Positions 32,725-39,889 of a stretch of DNA of 48,349 nt are shown in pieces; position 1 is the stretch's first letter; the number at the start of each line of letters is the position of its first letter. The stretch is taken from positions 1-48,349 of IMG/VR virus record IMGVR_UViG_3300021976_000026; one strand, given 5' to 3'. Source of the stretch: a virus. The translations under genes were made by a program, and so were the position numbers. A model generated the notes under the pieces. It had not been told where the DNA came from. It ran no database searches and saw only the letters and a program-made list of their open reading frames with translations.

Positions 32725-32984
32725 GCGCCCTGTTCGCTGCTCTCGTCGCGGGTTTCGTCGGAACCGTGGCGGGATGGTCGCTGCATGCGGGCTGGCTTTC
32801 TCGCCGCATCACCATCCACTCCGTACCCGACCACGACGGCCGGGTGCTGGAGTGGCTGGTCAACTTCGGCCGACCCATCGTGGGCCGGTTCGAGGACTAC
32901 ACCGAGGCCAGACATCACGCGGCCCGTATTCGCAACGCCCTGGCAGGGAGGGCTGACGGAAGGAGGAAACGTGCAGAAAGATGA
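32721..32984 (+). CDS. small membrane-anchored protein
   Basis: An 87-residue protein starting at GTG 32721. N-terminal hydrophobic stretch (ALFAALVAGFVGTVAGWSL) is a membrane span; the rest is basic, with a Trp/Phe segment and Arg/Lys-rich tail. Overlaps the next gene start by 14 bases. Function unknown. Confidence 0.55.
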   Translation: MSALFAALVAGFVGTVAGWSLHAGWLSRRITIHSVPDHDGRVLEWLVNFGRPIVGRFEDYTEARHHAARIRNALAGRADGRRKRAER

Positions 32985-33903
32985 AGCCCTCACCAGGGCC
33001 ATCAGGGATCTCTCACGAGAGTTGCAGGAGCTGGTGGAGGACGGGGTGCGACTGGGTTGGACGGTCACGTTCAACATGTCGTCCGGCATCATGACGCTGC
33101 GCTCGCCCGGCATCCACGGCACTCCCGAGGTGATCGGCATCCCCCGTGGGGAGAGGTCGCTGAACGAGGGGAAGTCCAGGGCGTGGCATTCCAAGCTGCG
33201 CCGCTATGCCGACCCGGCGCGACTCACCACGCAGGACAAGGAGCTGCTGGGCCAGTTGCCGCCCAAGCTCCCGGCCAAGTCCTCCCCGCCCCGGCCTGGT
33301 GACCTGCCACCTGCGCGGCCGGTGGAAGAGGTCGAGCTGCCGAAGGTGAGCGCTCCGCCGGACCTGGAGGTCATCCATGAGGCAGCCGAGCGGGCCCGCA
33401 AGGCGCAGGAGGCCGTCAACGAGCTGGGGGCTGGGCCGCCGACCCCGGGTGTCCCGAAAAAGTACGCGCCGCGGCAGGGTGGGATCTCTGGTCGCAAGGG
33501 TCGCAGACGTCCCTGCCTGATCTGCGGGGAATTGAAGATGAACATGGGCCCGCACTACGCCTGGCACCGCAGGCGAGGGGAGATTCTGGTGGTGAAGCGA
33601 GAGGGTAAGGAGGTCGAGGTCACCAGCACGCCGGAGCAGCAGGCTGCCAACGAGCGATACACGAAGCTCGCTGACCCTGATGACGTCGCTGCCAGCGACA
33701 AGCCGCTCGATCCACTGGTGCAGCACATGGAGCTGCAAGAGGCGGTGCAACTCATCTACGAGGCGGCGTCTGACGCGCTGGGCTTGGACACCAAGAGGTT
33801 GCAGCAGCAGGTCGATGAGCTGCACCGGCGCAACGATGCCCTGACCGAGGACAACAGGGAGTTGCGCGAGAAGCTCGCGAACATCCAGAAGATGTTCCAG
33901 TGA
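32971..33903 (+). CDS. C2H2-like zinc-finger and coiled-coil protein
   Basis: A 310-residue protein starting at GTG 32971 with an AAGGAGG SD; the frame is open further upstream within another gene. Residues ~1-75 form a mixed domain with VTFNMSSGIMTLRS strands; ~80-150 are Pro/Ala rich. Near residue 180-200, RPCLICGELKMNMGPHYAWHRR carries Cys-X2-Cys and His-X3-4-His, a zinc finger. The C-terminal 50 residues are a coiled coil (LQQQVDELHRRNDALTEDNREL, in parts). Possibly DNA binding and oligomeric. Confidence 0.6.
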   Translation: MQKDEALTRAIRDLSRELQELVEDGVRLGWTVTFNMSSGIMTLRSPGIHGTPEVIGIPRGERSLNEGKSRAWHSKLRRYADPARLTTQDKELLGQLPPKLPAKSSPPRPGDLPPARPVEEVELPKVSAPPDLEVIHEAAERARKAQEAVNELGAGPPTPGVPKKYAPRQGGISGRKGRRRPCLICGELKMNMGPHYAWHRRRGEILVVKREGKEVEVTSTPEQQAANERYTKLADPDDVAASDKPLDPLVQHMELQEAVQLIYEAASDALGLDTKRLQQQVDELHRRNDALTEDNRELREKLANIQKMFQ

Positions 33904-34016
33904 GTTGCCAAGTGTGACATAGTGTGTTACACTATGTTATAGGTAGGCCTTGTGTAGGCCGACCATCCGAAGGGAGCCGGTTTCTACCGTAGAAACCGGG
34001 GAAGAGGAGAACATCA
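33904..34016. promoter_or_regulatory. promoter region with inverted repeat before the AAA+ ATPase
   Basis: This 113-base gap has ACATAGTGT-GTT-ACACTATGT (33917-33937), a 9-bp inverted repeat with 3-base loop. A -35 TTGCCA (33905-33910) with 17-base spacer and -10 TACACT (33928-33933) lies over it; GTGACA-18-TATAGG is an alternative. The 23-bp palindrome copy 6 follows at 33977-33999 and GAGGAG before the GTG at 34017. So a regulated, separate transcription start for the ATPase is likely. Confidence 0.6.
33977..33999. promoter_or_regulatory. 23-bp palindrome, copy 6
   Basis: CCGGTTTCTAC-C-GTAGAAACCGG, the longest perfect form with 11-bp arms, shared with copy 7. It lies in the ATPase leader. 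Confidence 0.9.
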
Positions 34017-35489
34017 GTGGCTACGAACACGAAGCAGAGCGACGCCGAGAAGGCAGCCGAGGCCAAGACCCTCATGCTGCTGGCCGAGCTGGGGGGACAG
34101 AAGGTCCAGGACGACGCGCTCGTCTTCCAGGGGACCAAGTTCATCCTCCCCGAGAACTACCAGGGGCGCTCGATCGAGGAGCCGATCGCGTTCCTCTACG
34201 AGTGGGACAAGGAGCAGAACAACACCTTCTCCATCTCCCGTGCGTACGACCACCACCCCTACGACGTGGCCTACGTCTTCCAGCAGGTGCTCAAGGAGAT
34301 CTTCGGCACCACCGGCTTCGGCCAGAAGACGATGACCATGTTCGGCCCGCAGCCGCCGGAGTTCCGCACCGTGAACCTCGGTGCCGGTCGGACCGAGCAG
34401 GTGCCGTGGGGGGACTTCAAGGTCCCGATCCTGCGCTCCACGTTCACGATCACCGCCACCCGGGACCGCAACGGCCAGTTCGTCGGCTACCTGGGCTGCG
34501 AGGCTCCGAAGAAGTTCCGGGCACAGGTCGACGGCGTGTACAAGGCCGTCAGCGAGCGGCTCAAGACCGTCTCACTGTTCCGTGGCCGGGCCATGGACGC
34601 CAACTGGCTGGAGCCGGAGTTCCTCGACCTCGAAGGGGTCAGCGAGGACAAGGTCGCCTACTCCCGGGAGACCATCCGCCAGCTCGACGCGAACATCTGG
34701 GCGGTGCTGGAGCACACCAATGCCGTCGTGGCGGCGGGGATGCAGCTCAAGCGTGCGGTCCTGCTGGAGGGCCCGTACGGCACCGGCAAGTCCTTGACCG
34801 GCTACCTGACGGCGAAGAAGGCCGTCGACAACGGGTGGACGTTCATCTACTGCAAGCCCGGCCAGGAGTTGCAGCAGGCCCTGCACGCGGCCCGCCTGCT
34901 CGCCCCGGCGGTGGTCTTCTTCGAGGACCTCGACGTCGTGGCCGAGCCCGCCGGGTCCAACGAGTCCGACCGTGTCTCCAAGCTGCTCGACCAGTTCGAC
35001 GGCATCTCCAACAAGACCTCTCCGGTCATGGCGGTGCTCACCACGAACCACGTCGAGCGGCTGCACAAGGGGATGCTGCGCCCGGGCCGCCTCGACGCGG
35101 TCATCCACATCGGCGAGCTGGACCCGGAGGGTGTGCGCACCCTGGTCGAGTCGTGCCTGCCGCTGAACCTGCGGGGCAACATCAACTACGAGGAGGTCTT
35201 CCTCTCGATGGAGGGCTTCCTCCCCGCGTTCATCAAGGAGGCCACCCAGCGGGCGATCCGCTACTCCATCTCGCGCACGAAGGGGAAGCCGGAGCCGGTC
35301 AGCACCGACGACCTGGTCGCCTCGGCGCGGGGCCTGGACCGCCAGCTCGGTCTCATGACCGGGGCCAACGAGAAGAAGGAGCAGCCGACGCTGGAGCGGG
35401 CGTTCCAGGAGGCCGTGCGCCAGGGTGCGGACGGCCTGAAGCTGCTGGACGAGGACGGGGACCTGGACGGAGTCATCTCCGCCAAGTGA
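34017..35489 (+). CDS. AAA+ ATPase
   Basis: A 490-residue protein starting at GTG 34017. The N-terminal ~200 residues form a separate domain with no recognised fold. The AAA+ core has Walker A GPYGTGKS (252-259), Walker B VVFFEDLD (299-306), sensor-1 Asn344 in LTTNHVERL, and an Arg-finger-like RPGRLD (355-360), as in the FtsH/CDC48 group. The C-terminal lid is helical. It is alone in a transcription unit with its own promoter region and terminator, so its supply seems specially controlled. A role as protein remodeller in replication or host takeover is inference. Confidence 0.85.
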   Translation: MATNTKQSDAEKAAEAKTLMLLAELGGQKVQDDALVFQGTKFILPENYQGRSIEEPIAFLYEWDKEQNNTFSISRAYDHHPYDVAYVFQQVLKEIFGTTGFGQKTMTMFGPQPPEFRTVNLGAGRTEQVPWGDFKVPILRSTFTITATRDRNGQFVGYLGCEAPKKFRAQVDGVYKAVSERLKTVSLFRGRAMDANWLEPEFLDLEGVSEDKVAYSRETIRQLDANIWAVLEHTNAVVAAGMQLKRAVLLEGPYGTGKSLTGYLTAKKAVDNGWTFIYCKPGQELQQALHAARLLAPAVVFFEDLDVVAEPAGSNESDRVSKLLDQFDGISNKTSPVMAVLTTNHVERLHKGMLRPGRLDAVIHIGELDPEGVRTLVESCLPLNLRGNINYEEVFLSMEGFLPAFIKEATQRAIRYSISRTKGKPEPVSTDDLVASARGLDRQLGLMTGANEKKEQPTLERAFQEAVRQGADGLKLLDEDGDLDGVISAK

Positions 35490-35509
35490 CCCCCCTCCCA
35501 TGAAGACGG

Positions 35510-35566
35510 CCACCCCCCGGCGTTGCCTCAGCCCCCCGAGGCCCGGGGGGTGGTCCTTCGTTGTTT
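35510..35566 (+). terminator. strong compound terminator
   Basis: CCACCCCCCGG (35510-35520) pairs perfectly with CCGGGGGGTGG (35543-35553), with an inner hairpin GCCTC...GAGGC in the loop, followed by TCCTTCGTTGTTT. It ends the AAA+ ATPase unit. Confidence 0.8.
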
Positions 35567-35574
35567 GCCATATG

Positions 35575-35603
35575 CTGACAAGTAAGTGGCAACTATGTGT
35601 TAG
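35575..35603 (+). promoter_or_regulatory. candidate promoter for small gene
   Basis: -35 CTGACA (35575-35580), 17-base spacer, -10 TGTTAG (35598-35603). The ATG at 35615 would be close to the start point, so a leaderless or nearly leaderless mRNA is possible. Confidence 0.4.
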
Positions 35604-35614
35604 GGATGCCATGT

Positions 35615-35869
35615 ATGACAAGATATCGGGCGCTCGTCGGCCCGGAAGGGACCGCACCCTCGCTCTGGCCCAACCGGGATAAGGCGAGGCTGGCAGTGGT
35701 CCACGGGCTAGCGGTTGCTGCAGACGTGAACCCCATGGACGCGAAGCAGATCGAACAGGTGCTGAACCACCTGTCGGTCGCAGGCGACACGTTCGCGGAC
35801 TACTTCCGCATCGACGACGAGCCCTGGACGGCGCAGTACGGCCCGGTTTCTACCGTAGAAACCGGCTAA
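35615..35869 (+). CDS. small helical protein ending in the palindrome
   Basis: An 84-residue protein. Starts at GTG 35597, ATG 35606 or ATG 35615 are possible; no SD is present, and 35615 fits best with the promoter. It has DKARLAVVHGLAVAADVNPMDAKQIEQVLNHL, a helical fold in parts. The last codons (VSTVETG and stop) are the 23-bp palindrome copy 7. The protein may therefore have been shaped by the need to carry the site. Function unknown. Confidence 0.55.
   Translation: MTRYRALVGPEGTAPSLWPNRDKARLAVVHGLAVAADVNPMDAKQIEQVLNHLSVAGDTFADYFRIDDEPWTAQYGPVSTVETG
35843..35865. promoter_or_regulatory. 23-bp palindrome, copy 7 (at gene end)
   Basis: CCGGTTTCTAC-C-GTAGAAACCGG covers the last codons of the small gene and lies just ahead of the Shine-Dalgarno AAGGAGG of the gene at 35880. 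It codes for Pro-Val-Ser-Thr-Val-Glu-Thr-Gly. Confidence 0.9.
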
Positions 35870-35879
35870 GGAGGACCTC

Positions 35880-36203
35880 ATGGTGGAGTGGTTGAAGGAC
35901 CTGCCGAAGGCGGTGTCGATCCCCACTCAGCGTAAGTACGACTGGGAGGGCATCGCCTCAGCTCTGCGCAGCATGCCTGGCGAGTGGGCGGTCGTGGCGC
36001 GGGATGTTCCCCGCACCCACGCGGCGATGATCCGCTCCGGACGGTACCGGGCGTTCCGACCGCCGGACCACTATGAGGTCACCACGGTCGGCCCGGCGGG
36101 GAACCGGGCCGACCTCTACATGGTCTACATCGGTGCGCCGGGGGCCAAGCTCAAGGCGAACGAGGGCGACCCGCGCAGGGTGAGGAGTGAGGCGGATGGC
36201 TGA
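35880..36203 (+). CDS. unknown small protein
   Basis: A 107-residue protein with a strong AAGGAGG SD. Opening LKDLPKAVSIPTQRKYDWEGIASALRSMPGEWAVVARDV is followed by an AAMIRSGRYRAFRPPDHYEVTTVG and LYMVYIGAPG strand part. The pattern (R-SGRY/F-AF-P) is often seen in small actinophage proteins of unknown role. First gene of a long run of overlapping genes with SSB. Confidence 0.6.
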   Translation: MVEWLKDLPKAVSIPTQRKYDWEGIASALRSMPGEWAVVARDVPRTHAAMIRSGRYRAFRPPDHYEVTTVGPAGNRADLYMVYIGAPGAKLKANEGDPRRVRSEADG

Positions 36204-36384
36204 GATCGAGATCGAAGCTGAGGCCACCCTCATCGAGGATCGGATCGTCATCACGCGGCAGGAACTGGAAGACCTGGTGCAGGCAGCGGTACTCGCTGGC
36301 TGGCGGATGGGGACCGAGGGCCAGGACCAGCCCCGCATCCAGCTGGACTGGATCGACGGGCAGGCGAAGGCGGTCAGACGATGA
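36196..36384 (+). CDS. unknown small acidic protein
   Basis: A 62-residue protein; ATG 36196 (a GTG nine bases upstream is also possible) overlaps the previous stop by 8 bases. Glu/Ile rich (EIEIEAEATLIEDRIVITRQELEDLVQAAV). A related LTRxELxxLLQAA motif appears in the gene at 41489, so these may be distant paralogues. Function unknown. Confidence 0.55.
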   Translation: MAEIEIEAEATLIEDRIVITRQELEDLVQAAVLAGWRMGTEGQDQPRIQLDWIDGQAKAVRR

Positions 36385-36779
36385 CCACGCCTGAGTTCGA
36401 GGACGTCGTCCAGCGAGGCGGTGAGGACTCCGGCGAGGAGACCATGGGGGCCAAGCGCAGACAGGTGCTGCTGCGCCGCCAGGTGGTCAACGAGCTGGCG
36501 GGGGAGGGGACCGTGACGGGTCTGCTGAACCCGATGGGCGGGGACCGCTGGGACCTGGAGCGGCTGCCGCTGGACGGCCGGTTGGTCGTCACCGGGTCGA
36601 AGGACCGTGGGACGGTCTCTCTGCTGTGGAAGTGGGTGCGCGGACGCCGTACTCGTCGAGGCTGGGGGGCCCTGGTGACCCCGTCGCAGGGGATCGGAGG
36701 GGCCCCCGAGGTCCGCATCCCGCTGCAAGATTTCGCGAAGATCATCGGTGCTCTGGATCGACTTTCGAGAGGTGAGTGA
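36381..36779 (+). CDS. unknown protein
   Basis: A 132-residue protein, overlapping the upstream gene by 4 bases (ATGA). The middle has ERLPLDGRLVVTGSKDRGTVSLLWKWVRGRRTRRGW and a C-terminal LQDFAKIIGALDRL helix. Mixed basic character. Immediately before SSB, so a replication link is possible, though no motif is recognised. Confidence 0.55.
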   Translation: MTTPEFEDVVQRGGEDSGEETMGAKRRQVLLRRQVVNELAGEGTVTGLLNPMGGDRWDLERLPLDGRLVVTGSKDRGTVSLLWKWVRGRRTRRGWGALVTPSQGIGGAPEVRIPLQDFAKIIGALDRLSRGE

Positions 36780-37195
36780 TGACCCTTCCGTACGTGATGG
36801 TGGAGGGCAATGTGGTGGCCGAACCGGAGCTGCGTTTCACTCCGGGCGGCAAGGCGGTGGTGAACTTCCGTGTCGCCGCGAACAGCAAGCGCCAGGTGAA
36901 CGGGCAGTGGGAGGACGGCGACTCGCTGTTCATGTCCTGCTCGGCCTGGGAGCAGCTGGCGGAGAACATCGCCGAGACAGTGAAGAAGGGCATGGCCGTG
37001 ATGGTGTACGGCCAGCTCAAGCAGCGCGAGTGGGAGGACAAGGAGGGGCAGAAGCGCATCTCGGTGGAGATGGATGCCCGCAACGTCGGGATCTCGCTTC
37101 GCTACGCGACCGCCGAGGTGAAGCGGATCGAGCGGTCGAAGGGACCCGAGCAGGCCGCGAAGGGAGGCGCGTCCAGTGACGAGCCGCCTTTCTAA
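36779..37195 (+). CDS. ssb: single-stranded DNA-binding protein
   Basis: A 138-residue SSB with an OB fold: it opens TLPYVMVEGNVVAEPELRFTPGGKAVVNFRVA, then SLFMSCSAWEQLAENIAETVKKGMAVMVYGQLKQREW, all standard family strands. The C-terminus SSDEPPF is close to the canonical acidic tip DDDIPF that recruits partner proteins. ATG 36779 overlaps the previous stop; a GTG just upstream is possible. It protects single strands in replication and recombination. Confidence 0.95.
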   Translation: MTLPYVMVEGNVVAEPELRFTPGGKAVVNFRVAANSKRQVNGQWEDGDSLFMSCSAWEQLAENIAETVKKGMAVMVYGQLKQREWEDKEGQKRISVEMDARNVGISLRYATAEVKRIERSKGPEQAAKGGASSDEPPF

Positions 37196-37559
37196 GACCC
37201 GGGAGGGCGCCTTCCCGCCCAGGCACCCGGACGAGCGGATCCGGATGCACCACAGCTCGTTCAGCCACCAGCCAGAGGCGTTCTTCGAGTCGTCGATGCG
37301 CAACACGCAGAACCGCCCGGACCTCACCGAGTACGTGTGGGGCTGGTGTGAGGAGCACCAGAAGTGGTGCGTCATGCTGGTGCGGTTCTGGGACGGCGCG
37401 AAGCCGCTGAAGGCCGCGCCCACGGGCGAGGTGGTGGAGCCGTCCAGCCCTTTTGAGCCGAAGGACCTTCTCCAGCCCTGGGCGAAGAAGCTCGCGGCCA
37501 GGGAGCCCCTGACCGACGAGGAGTTCAGCGCGATGGTCCGAAAGCTGAGGGTGAACTGA
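37176..37559 (+). CDS. unknown protein
   Basis: A 127-residue protein starting at GTG 37176 within the last codons of SSB (20-base overlap). It has His-rich MHHSSFSHQ and a Trp/Cys segment YVWGWCEEHQKWCVMLVRFWDG. The latter suggests a small metal-binding strand pair. C-terminal helical. Function unknown. Confidence 0.55.
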   Translation: MTSRLSKTREGAFPPRHPDERIRMHHSSFSHQPEAFFESSMRNTQNRPDLTEYVWGWCEEHQKWCVMLVRFWDGAKPLKAAPTGEVVEPSSPFEPKDLLQPWAKKLAAREPLTDEEFSAMVRKLRVN

Positions 37560-37987
37560 TGACCCCCGAAGAGGACGACCGCCGGAACAAGCTGATCGAG
37601 GGCTTGCAGGAGGCCCTCGGCAAGCTCCCGCCGGACGCTCGCCAGAAGATCGTCGATCAGCTGGCGAGTGAGCTGCACGAGAACGCTCGCCGCTACGCCT
37701 GGCTGCACGTTCTGGACATCCCCGTGAAGGTGCGCGACGACGAGGACAACCTCGGCAACATGGCCATGCTGGACACGGGCATCGAAGCGGGCCTGGACGC
37801 CATGATGCGGGCGCTGGCGAGCAAGGAGCCGATACCGACGATGGCTGCGGTCCCCAGCTACCGGAAGAAGGTGCTGCAACGGGTCGACCAGGAGTTGAAG
37901 ACCGACCCCGAGGCCAAGAGCAGGTACGACGCCATCGCCGACAGGTACGGCCTGCACCACCCCGAGACGACGATCGAGGACCTGTAG
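37559..37987 (+). CDS. unknown helical protein
   Basis: A 142-residue, Lys/Asp/Glu-rich helical protein with ATG overlapping the previous stop by one base. Contains LIEGLQEALGKLPPDARQKIVDQLASELHENARR and SYRKKVLQRVDQELKTDPEAKSRYDAIADRYG in parts. No motif recognised. Followed directly by the next ATG. Confidence 0.6.
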   Translation: MTPEEDDRRNKLIEGLQEALGKLPPDARQKIVDQLASELHENARRYAWLHVLDIPVKVRDDEDNLGNMAMLDTGIEAGLDAMMRALASKEPIPTMAAVPSYRKKVLQRVDQELKTDPEAKSRYDAIADRYGLHHPETTIEDL

Positions 37988-38620
37988 ATGCATGTGAAGT
38001 TCAGGACCCATGAGACCGGCCCGCACATGCACGTGAGGATGTTCACCGGCCCTGACCGGGAGCACCTGCGCCTGTGTGGTGAGTTCACCATGGGCACCGA
38101 CGAGTGGCGGCAGTTCGAGTGGATGGTCATCACCGGCTCCGGTGGCCACCAGGGCGGCCACGTCATCATCATCGAGCCGATGAACAAGGAAGAGAGGACC
38201 TATGGCGAAGCGAGTGGATCCGGTGACGACCGAGCAGAAGCGCAACGCAGCGAGGACGACGGCGCTGCGCAGGCTGCGGGAGGCGCACCGGGCGGACTGG
38301 AACCGCCTGTTGAAGGCGGAGCTGGACAAGGTGGGGGTCGAGTGGACCCCGCCGCCGACCGAGGAGGAGAAGGCGGCCCAGACGGTTCTGGAGCTGCTGG
38401 AGAAGTTCCCGGACCTGAGGCACCGGGTGGCGAACCGGAAGGCGCAGGCGATCCTGGGCGAGCTGAGGGGCAGCCCGCTCGACGCGGTCCCGGTCCCGCC
38501 GGGGGAGGAGCTGACGAACGCGGCCCTGCGGGAGTCCAGTCCGGGGAACCCGCTGGTGAACCCGGACCCGAAGCTCCCCGCCGATCCCGTGCTCGGAAAG
38601 GACGGCCCGGACCCGGCTGA
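37988..38620 (+). CDS. unknown protein; long overlap with next gene
   Basis: Codons 1-72 look genuine (MHVKFRTHETGPHMHVRMFTGP ... MVITGSGGHQGGHVIIIEPM, in parts): His/Met-rich beta strands. After that the frame stays open to 38620, covering 419 bases of the gene at 38202 in another frame, but with Gly/Pro/Glu-heavy composition and lower third-position GC. The second half is probably a shadow, which suggests the original stop near 38200 was lost. Confidence 0.45.
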   Translation: MHVKFRTHETGPHMHVRMFTGPDREHLRLCGEFTMGTDEWRQFEWMVITGSGGHQGGHVIIIEPMNKEERTYGEASGSGDDRAEAQRSEDDGAAQAAGGAPGGLEPPVEGGAGQGGGRVDPAADRGGEGGPDGSGAAGEVPGPEAPGGEPEGAGDPGRAEGQPARRGPGPAGGGADERGPAGVQSGEPAGEPGPEAPRRSRARKGRPGPG

Positions 38621-38648
38621 GGACGTCACCAGGAACGACTACGCCTGA
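38202..38648 (+). CDS. unknown helical protein
   Basis: A 148-residue protein. ATG 38202 has AAGGAAGAGAGGACC upstream and the frame has very high third-position GC, so it is the true one in this stretch. N-terminal helices are basic (TTEQKRNAARTTALRRLREAHRADWNRLLKAELD, in parts); the C-terminal 60 residues are Pro/Gly/Asp-rich. Function unknown. The palindrome copy 8 follows ten bases after the stop. Confidence 0.65.
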   Translation: MAKRVDPVTTEQKRNAARTTALRRLREAHRADWNRLLKAELDKVGVEWTPPPTEEEKAAQTVLELLEKFPDLRHRVANRKAQAILGELRGSPLDAVPVPPGEELTNAALRESSPGNPLVNPDPKLPADPVLGKDGPDPAEDVTRNDYA

Positions 38649-38657
38649 CGACTATGG

Positions 38658-38728
38658 GTTTCTACCGTAGAAACTCTCTGACCTGCACCGTTATCGTTCC
38701 GTGATCTGGTTTCCGCAGGAACCGTTAC
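38658..38728. repeat. palindrome copy 8 plus repeat cluster I
   Basis: GTTTCTAC-C-GTAGAAAC (38658-38674), then CTCTGACCTGCACCGTTATCG (38676-38696, given in parts: CTCTGACCTGCA + CCGTTATCG), and GCAGGAACCGTTAC (38715-38728). The same units occur reversed and twice at 42630-42803. It lies between genes and has no ORF of its own. Candidate origin or control element. Confidence 0.7.
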
Positions 38729-38754
38729 CAGTTCGTGACATGAAGGGAGTGGCG

Positions 38755-38922
38755 ATGTTCACTGAGGAAACGTCGATCGAGCCGGTGCTCAGGGGCCTCT
38801 ACGCGGTCCGCTGCGTCACCTGTGGTGAGTTCACTCAGGCGAAGGGGCCGCGTCCGGTGAAGCAGCCCCGCTGCTGGAAGCACAAGAAGTGGCCGGGCCG
38901 CAGGTACAGCACGGTGGCGTAG
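38755..38922 (+). CDS. small zinc-ribbon-like protein
   Basis: A 55-residue protein starting at ATG 38755 (GAAGGGAG upstream; an upstream ATG at 38740 is possible). CVTCGEF and CWKHKKW give four metal ligands, as in a small treble-clef protein. Basic C-terminus. Ends just before a strong terminator. Similar tiny zinc proteins are found throughout this arm. Confidence 0.6.
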   Translation: MFTEETSIEPVLRGLYAVRCVTCGEFTQAKGPRPVKQPRCWKHKKWPGRRYSTVA

Positions 38923-38930
38923 ATGCGAGA

Positions 38931-38958
38931 AGGCCCCCGGCACACCGGCCGGGGGCCT
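38931..38958 (+). terminator. rho-independent terminator
   Basis: AGGCCCCCGGC pairs perfectly with GCCGGGGGCCT (11 bp), 6-base loop, nine bases after the stop at 38922. Followed by CTCAGAAGG, without a clear T run. Confidence 0.75.
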
Positions 38959-39242
38959 CTCAGAAGGGAGTAGGCAGTCCGCAACGAGGCTCACGCAACG
39001 AGAGGAGGTGACTACTTGCCGTCAGCATAGCTCATCGCTGCTAGGGTGGCGGACGAAGGGAGTGGGGCCTCAGCGACTGGAGAGCCCGCGACGAGAGGAG
39101 ACGCATCTTGTAGATCCAGATGTAGGTGGCGTACGGGACCGCGCCTCGGATCATCAAGTCGTCCCGGACCATTGACCGCTAGAGGACGGATGTCGGCGGC
39201 CTGGTTCGCGCATTCTCGCTGCTCAGCAGCCTGCGCAGGTGG
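38959..39242. other. non-coding gap, unexplained
   Basis: About 280 bases with no well supported gene. There is a weak promoter-like TTGCCG ... TGCTAGGGT at 39016-39047 and several GAGAGGAG/GAAGGGAG SD-like stretches. A minus-strand frame of 43 codons (39041-39172) has a natural-looking composition (PYATYIWIYKMRLL) but no SD, so it is left as a possibility. No tRNA was found in it by eye. Confidence 0.4.
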
Positions 39243-39593
39243 GTGAACACTGCCCACTGCACACTTGACTTCGGCCCCACCCAAGGCTGGTGTAACCCCA
39301 TGAAAGATGGGCGACGAGGGAAGGCCCGGTTCGTCACCGGGAGGGAGTACAAACTCACCAAAGCCGAGCGGGAGCGAGCCGGTGTCCGCAAGGATGGGAC
39401 GCCCAAGCGATACCCCCGAGGCGGAGCCAGCTACCAGCAACGCGAAGAGGCCCGATGGGCTAAGCGAAGCTCTCCGGTCGAGACACGCATCCTCACTGAG
39501 GATGAACTGGCCGAACGGCAAGCTGAGATCCGACGCCAGAAGGCGGCCAAGAGACCGCCGGTGAGGACGAGGATCGGAAGGGAGAGCAGATGA
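39243..39593 (+). CDS. small basic protein
   Basis: A 116-residue Arg/Lys/Glu-rich protein. GTG 39243 has a GCAGGTGG-like SD overlapping it; ATG 39300 is a possible shorter start. The N-terminus has C and H residues (HCTLDFGPTQGWC), the centre is REYKLTKAERERAGVRKDG, then a long basic/acidic helix. Likely nucleic-acid binding. First gene of the operon that codes for the helicase. Confidence 0.55.
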   Translation: MNTAHCTLDFGPTQGWCNPMKDGRRGKARFVTGREYKLTKAERERAGVRKDGTPKRYPRGGASYQQREEARWAKRSSPVETRILTEDELAERQAEIRRQKAAKRPPVRTRIGRESR

Positions 39594-39889
39594 GCGACGA
39601 ACCGATCGTCGCCGGGGAAGTACGGAAAGATCCCCCGCCTGACGGCAAGCACATGTGGGTGATCTGGGTCGCCTTCGAGCTGAGGGAGGAGAAGGTCGAC
39701 GAGTCCATCGTCAGGGGTGCGAACGACGACGGCTACAAGGAGCTGGACATGCGTGACGACGTCGTCGGCATCCTCGTCGCTGAGCCTCCGGTCTGCTTCA
39801 AGTGCGGCGAACGCCCCGAGGACTGTTCCGACATTCCCTGCGTGGGGGCTCGGGGGAGACGACGCGAAGGGAGCAAGCGTGACCAGTGA
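39590..39889 (+). CDS. zinc-knuckle protein (paralogue 1)
   Basis: A 99-residue protein. ATG overlaps the previous TGA (ATGA). A front strand KHMWVIWVAFEL, then acidic segment, then CFKCGERPEDCSDIPC, a four-Cys zinc motif close to the C-terminus. The next gene has the same layout: a tandem pair. Function unknown. Confidence 0.6.
   Translation: MSDEPIVAGEVRKDPPPDGKHMWVIWVAFELREEKVDESIVRGANDDGYKELDMRDDVVGILVAEPPVCFKCGERPEDCSDIPCVGARGRRREGSKRDQ

Noticed and set aside
33950-35503. 517-codon plus frame overlapping the AAA+ ATPase
   Set aside because: It runs through the palindrome and has Arg/Gly/Pro-rich shadow composition; the AAA+ frame has all motifs.
36374-38629. 751-codon minus-strand frame over SSB region
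   Set aside because: SSB and neighbours on the plus strand are well supported; minus frame is Ser/Arg/Leu-rich and lacks domains.
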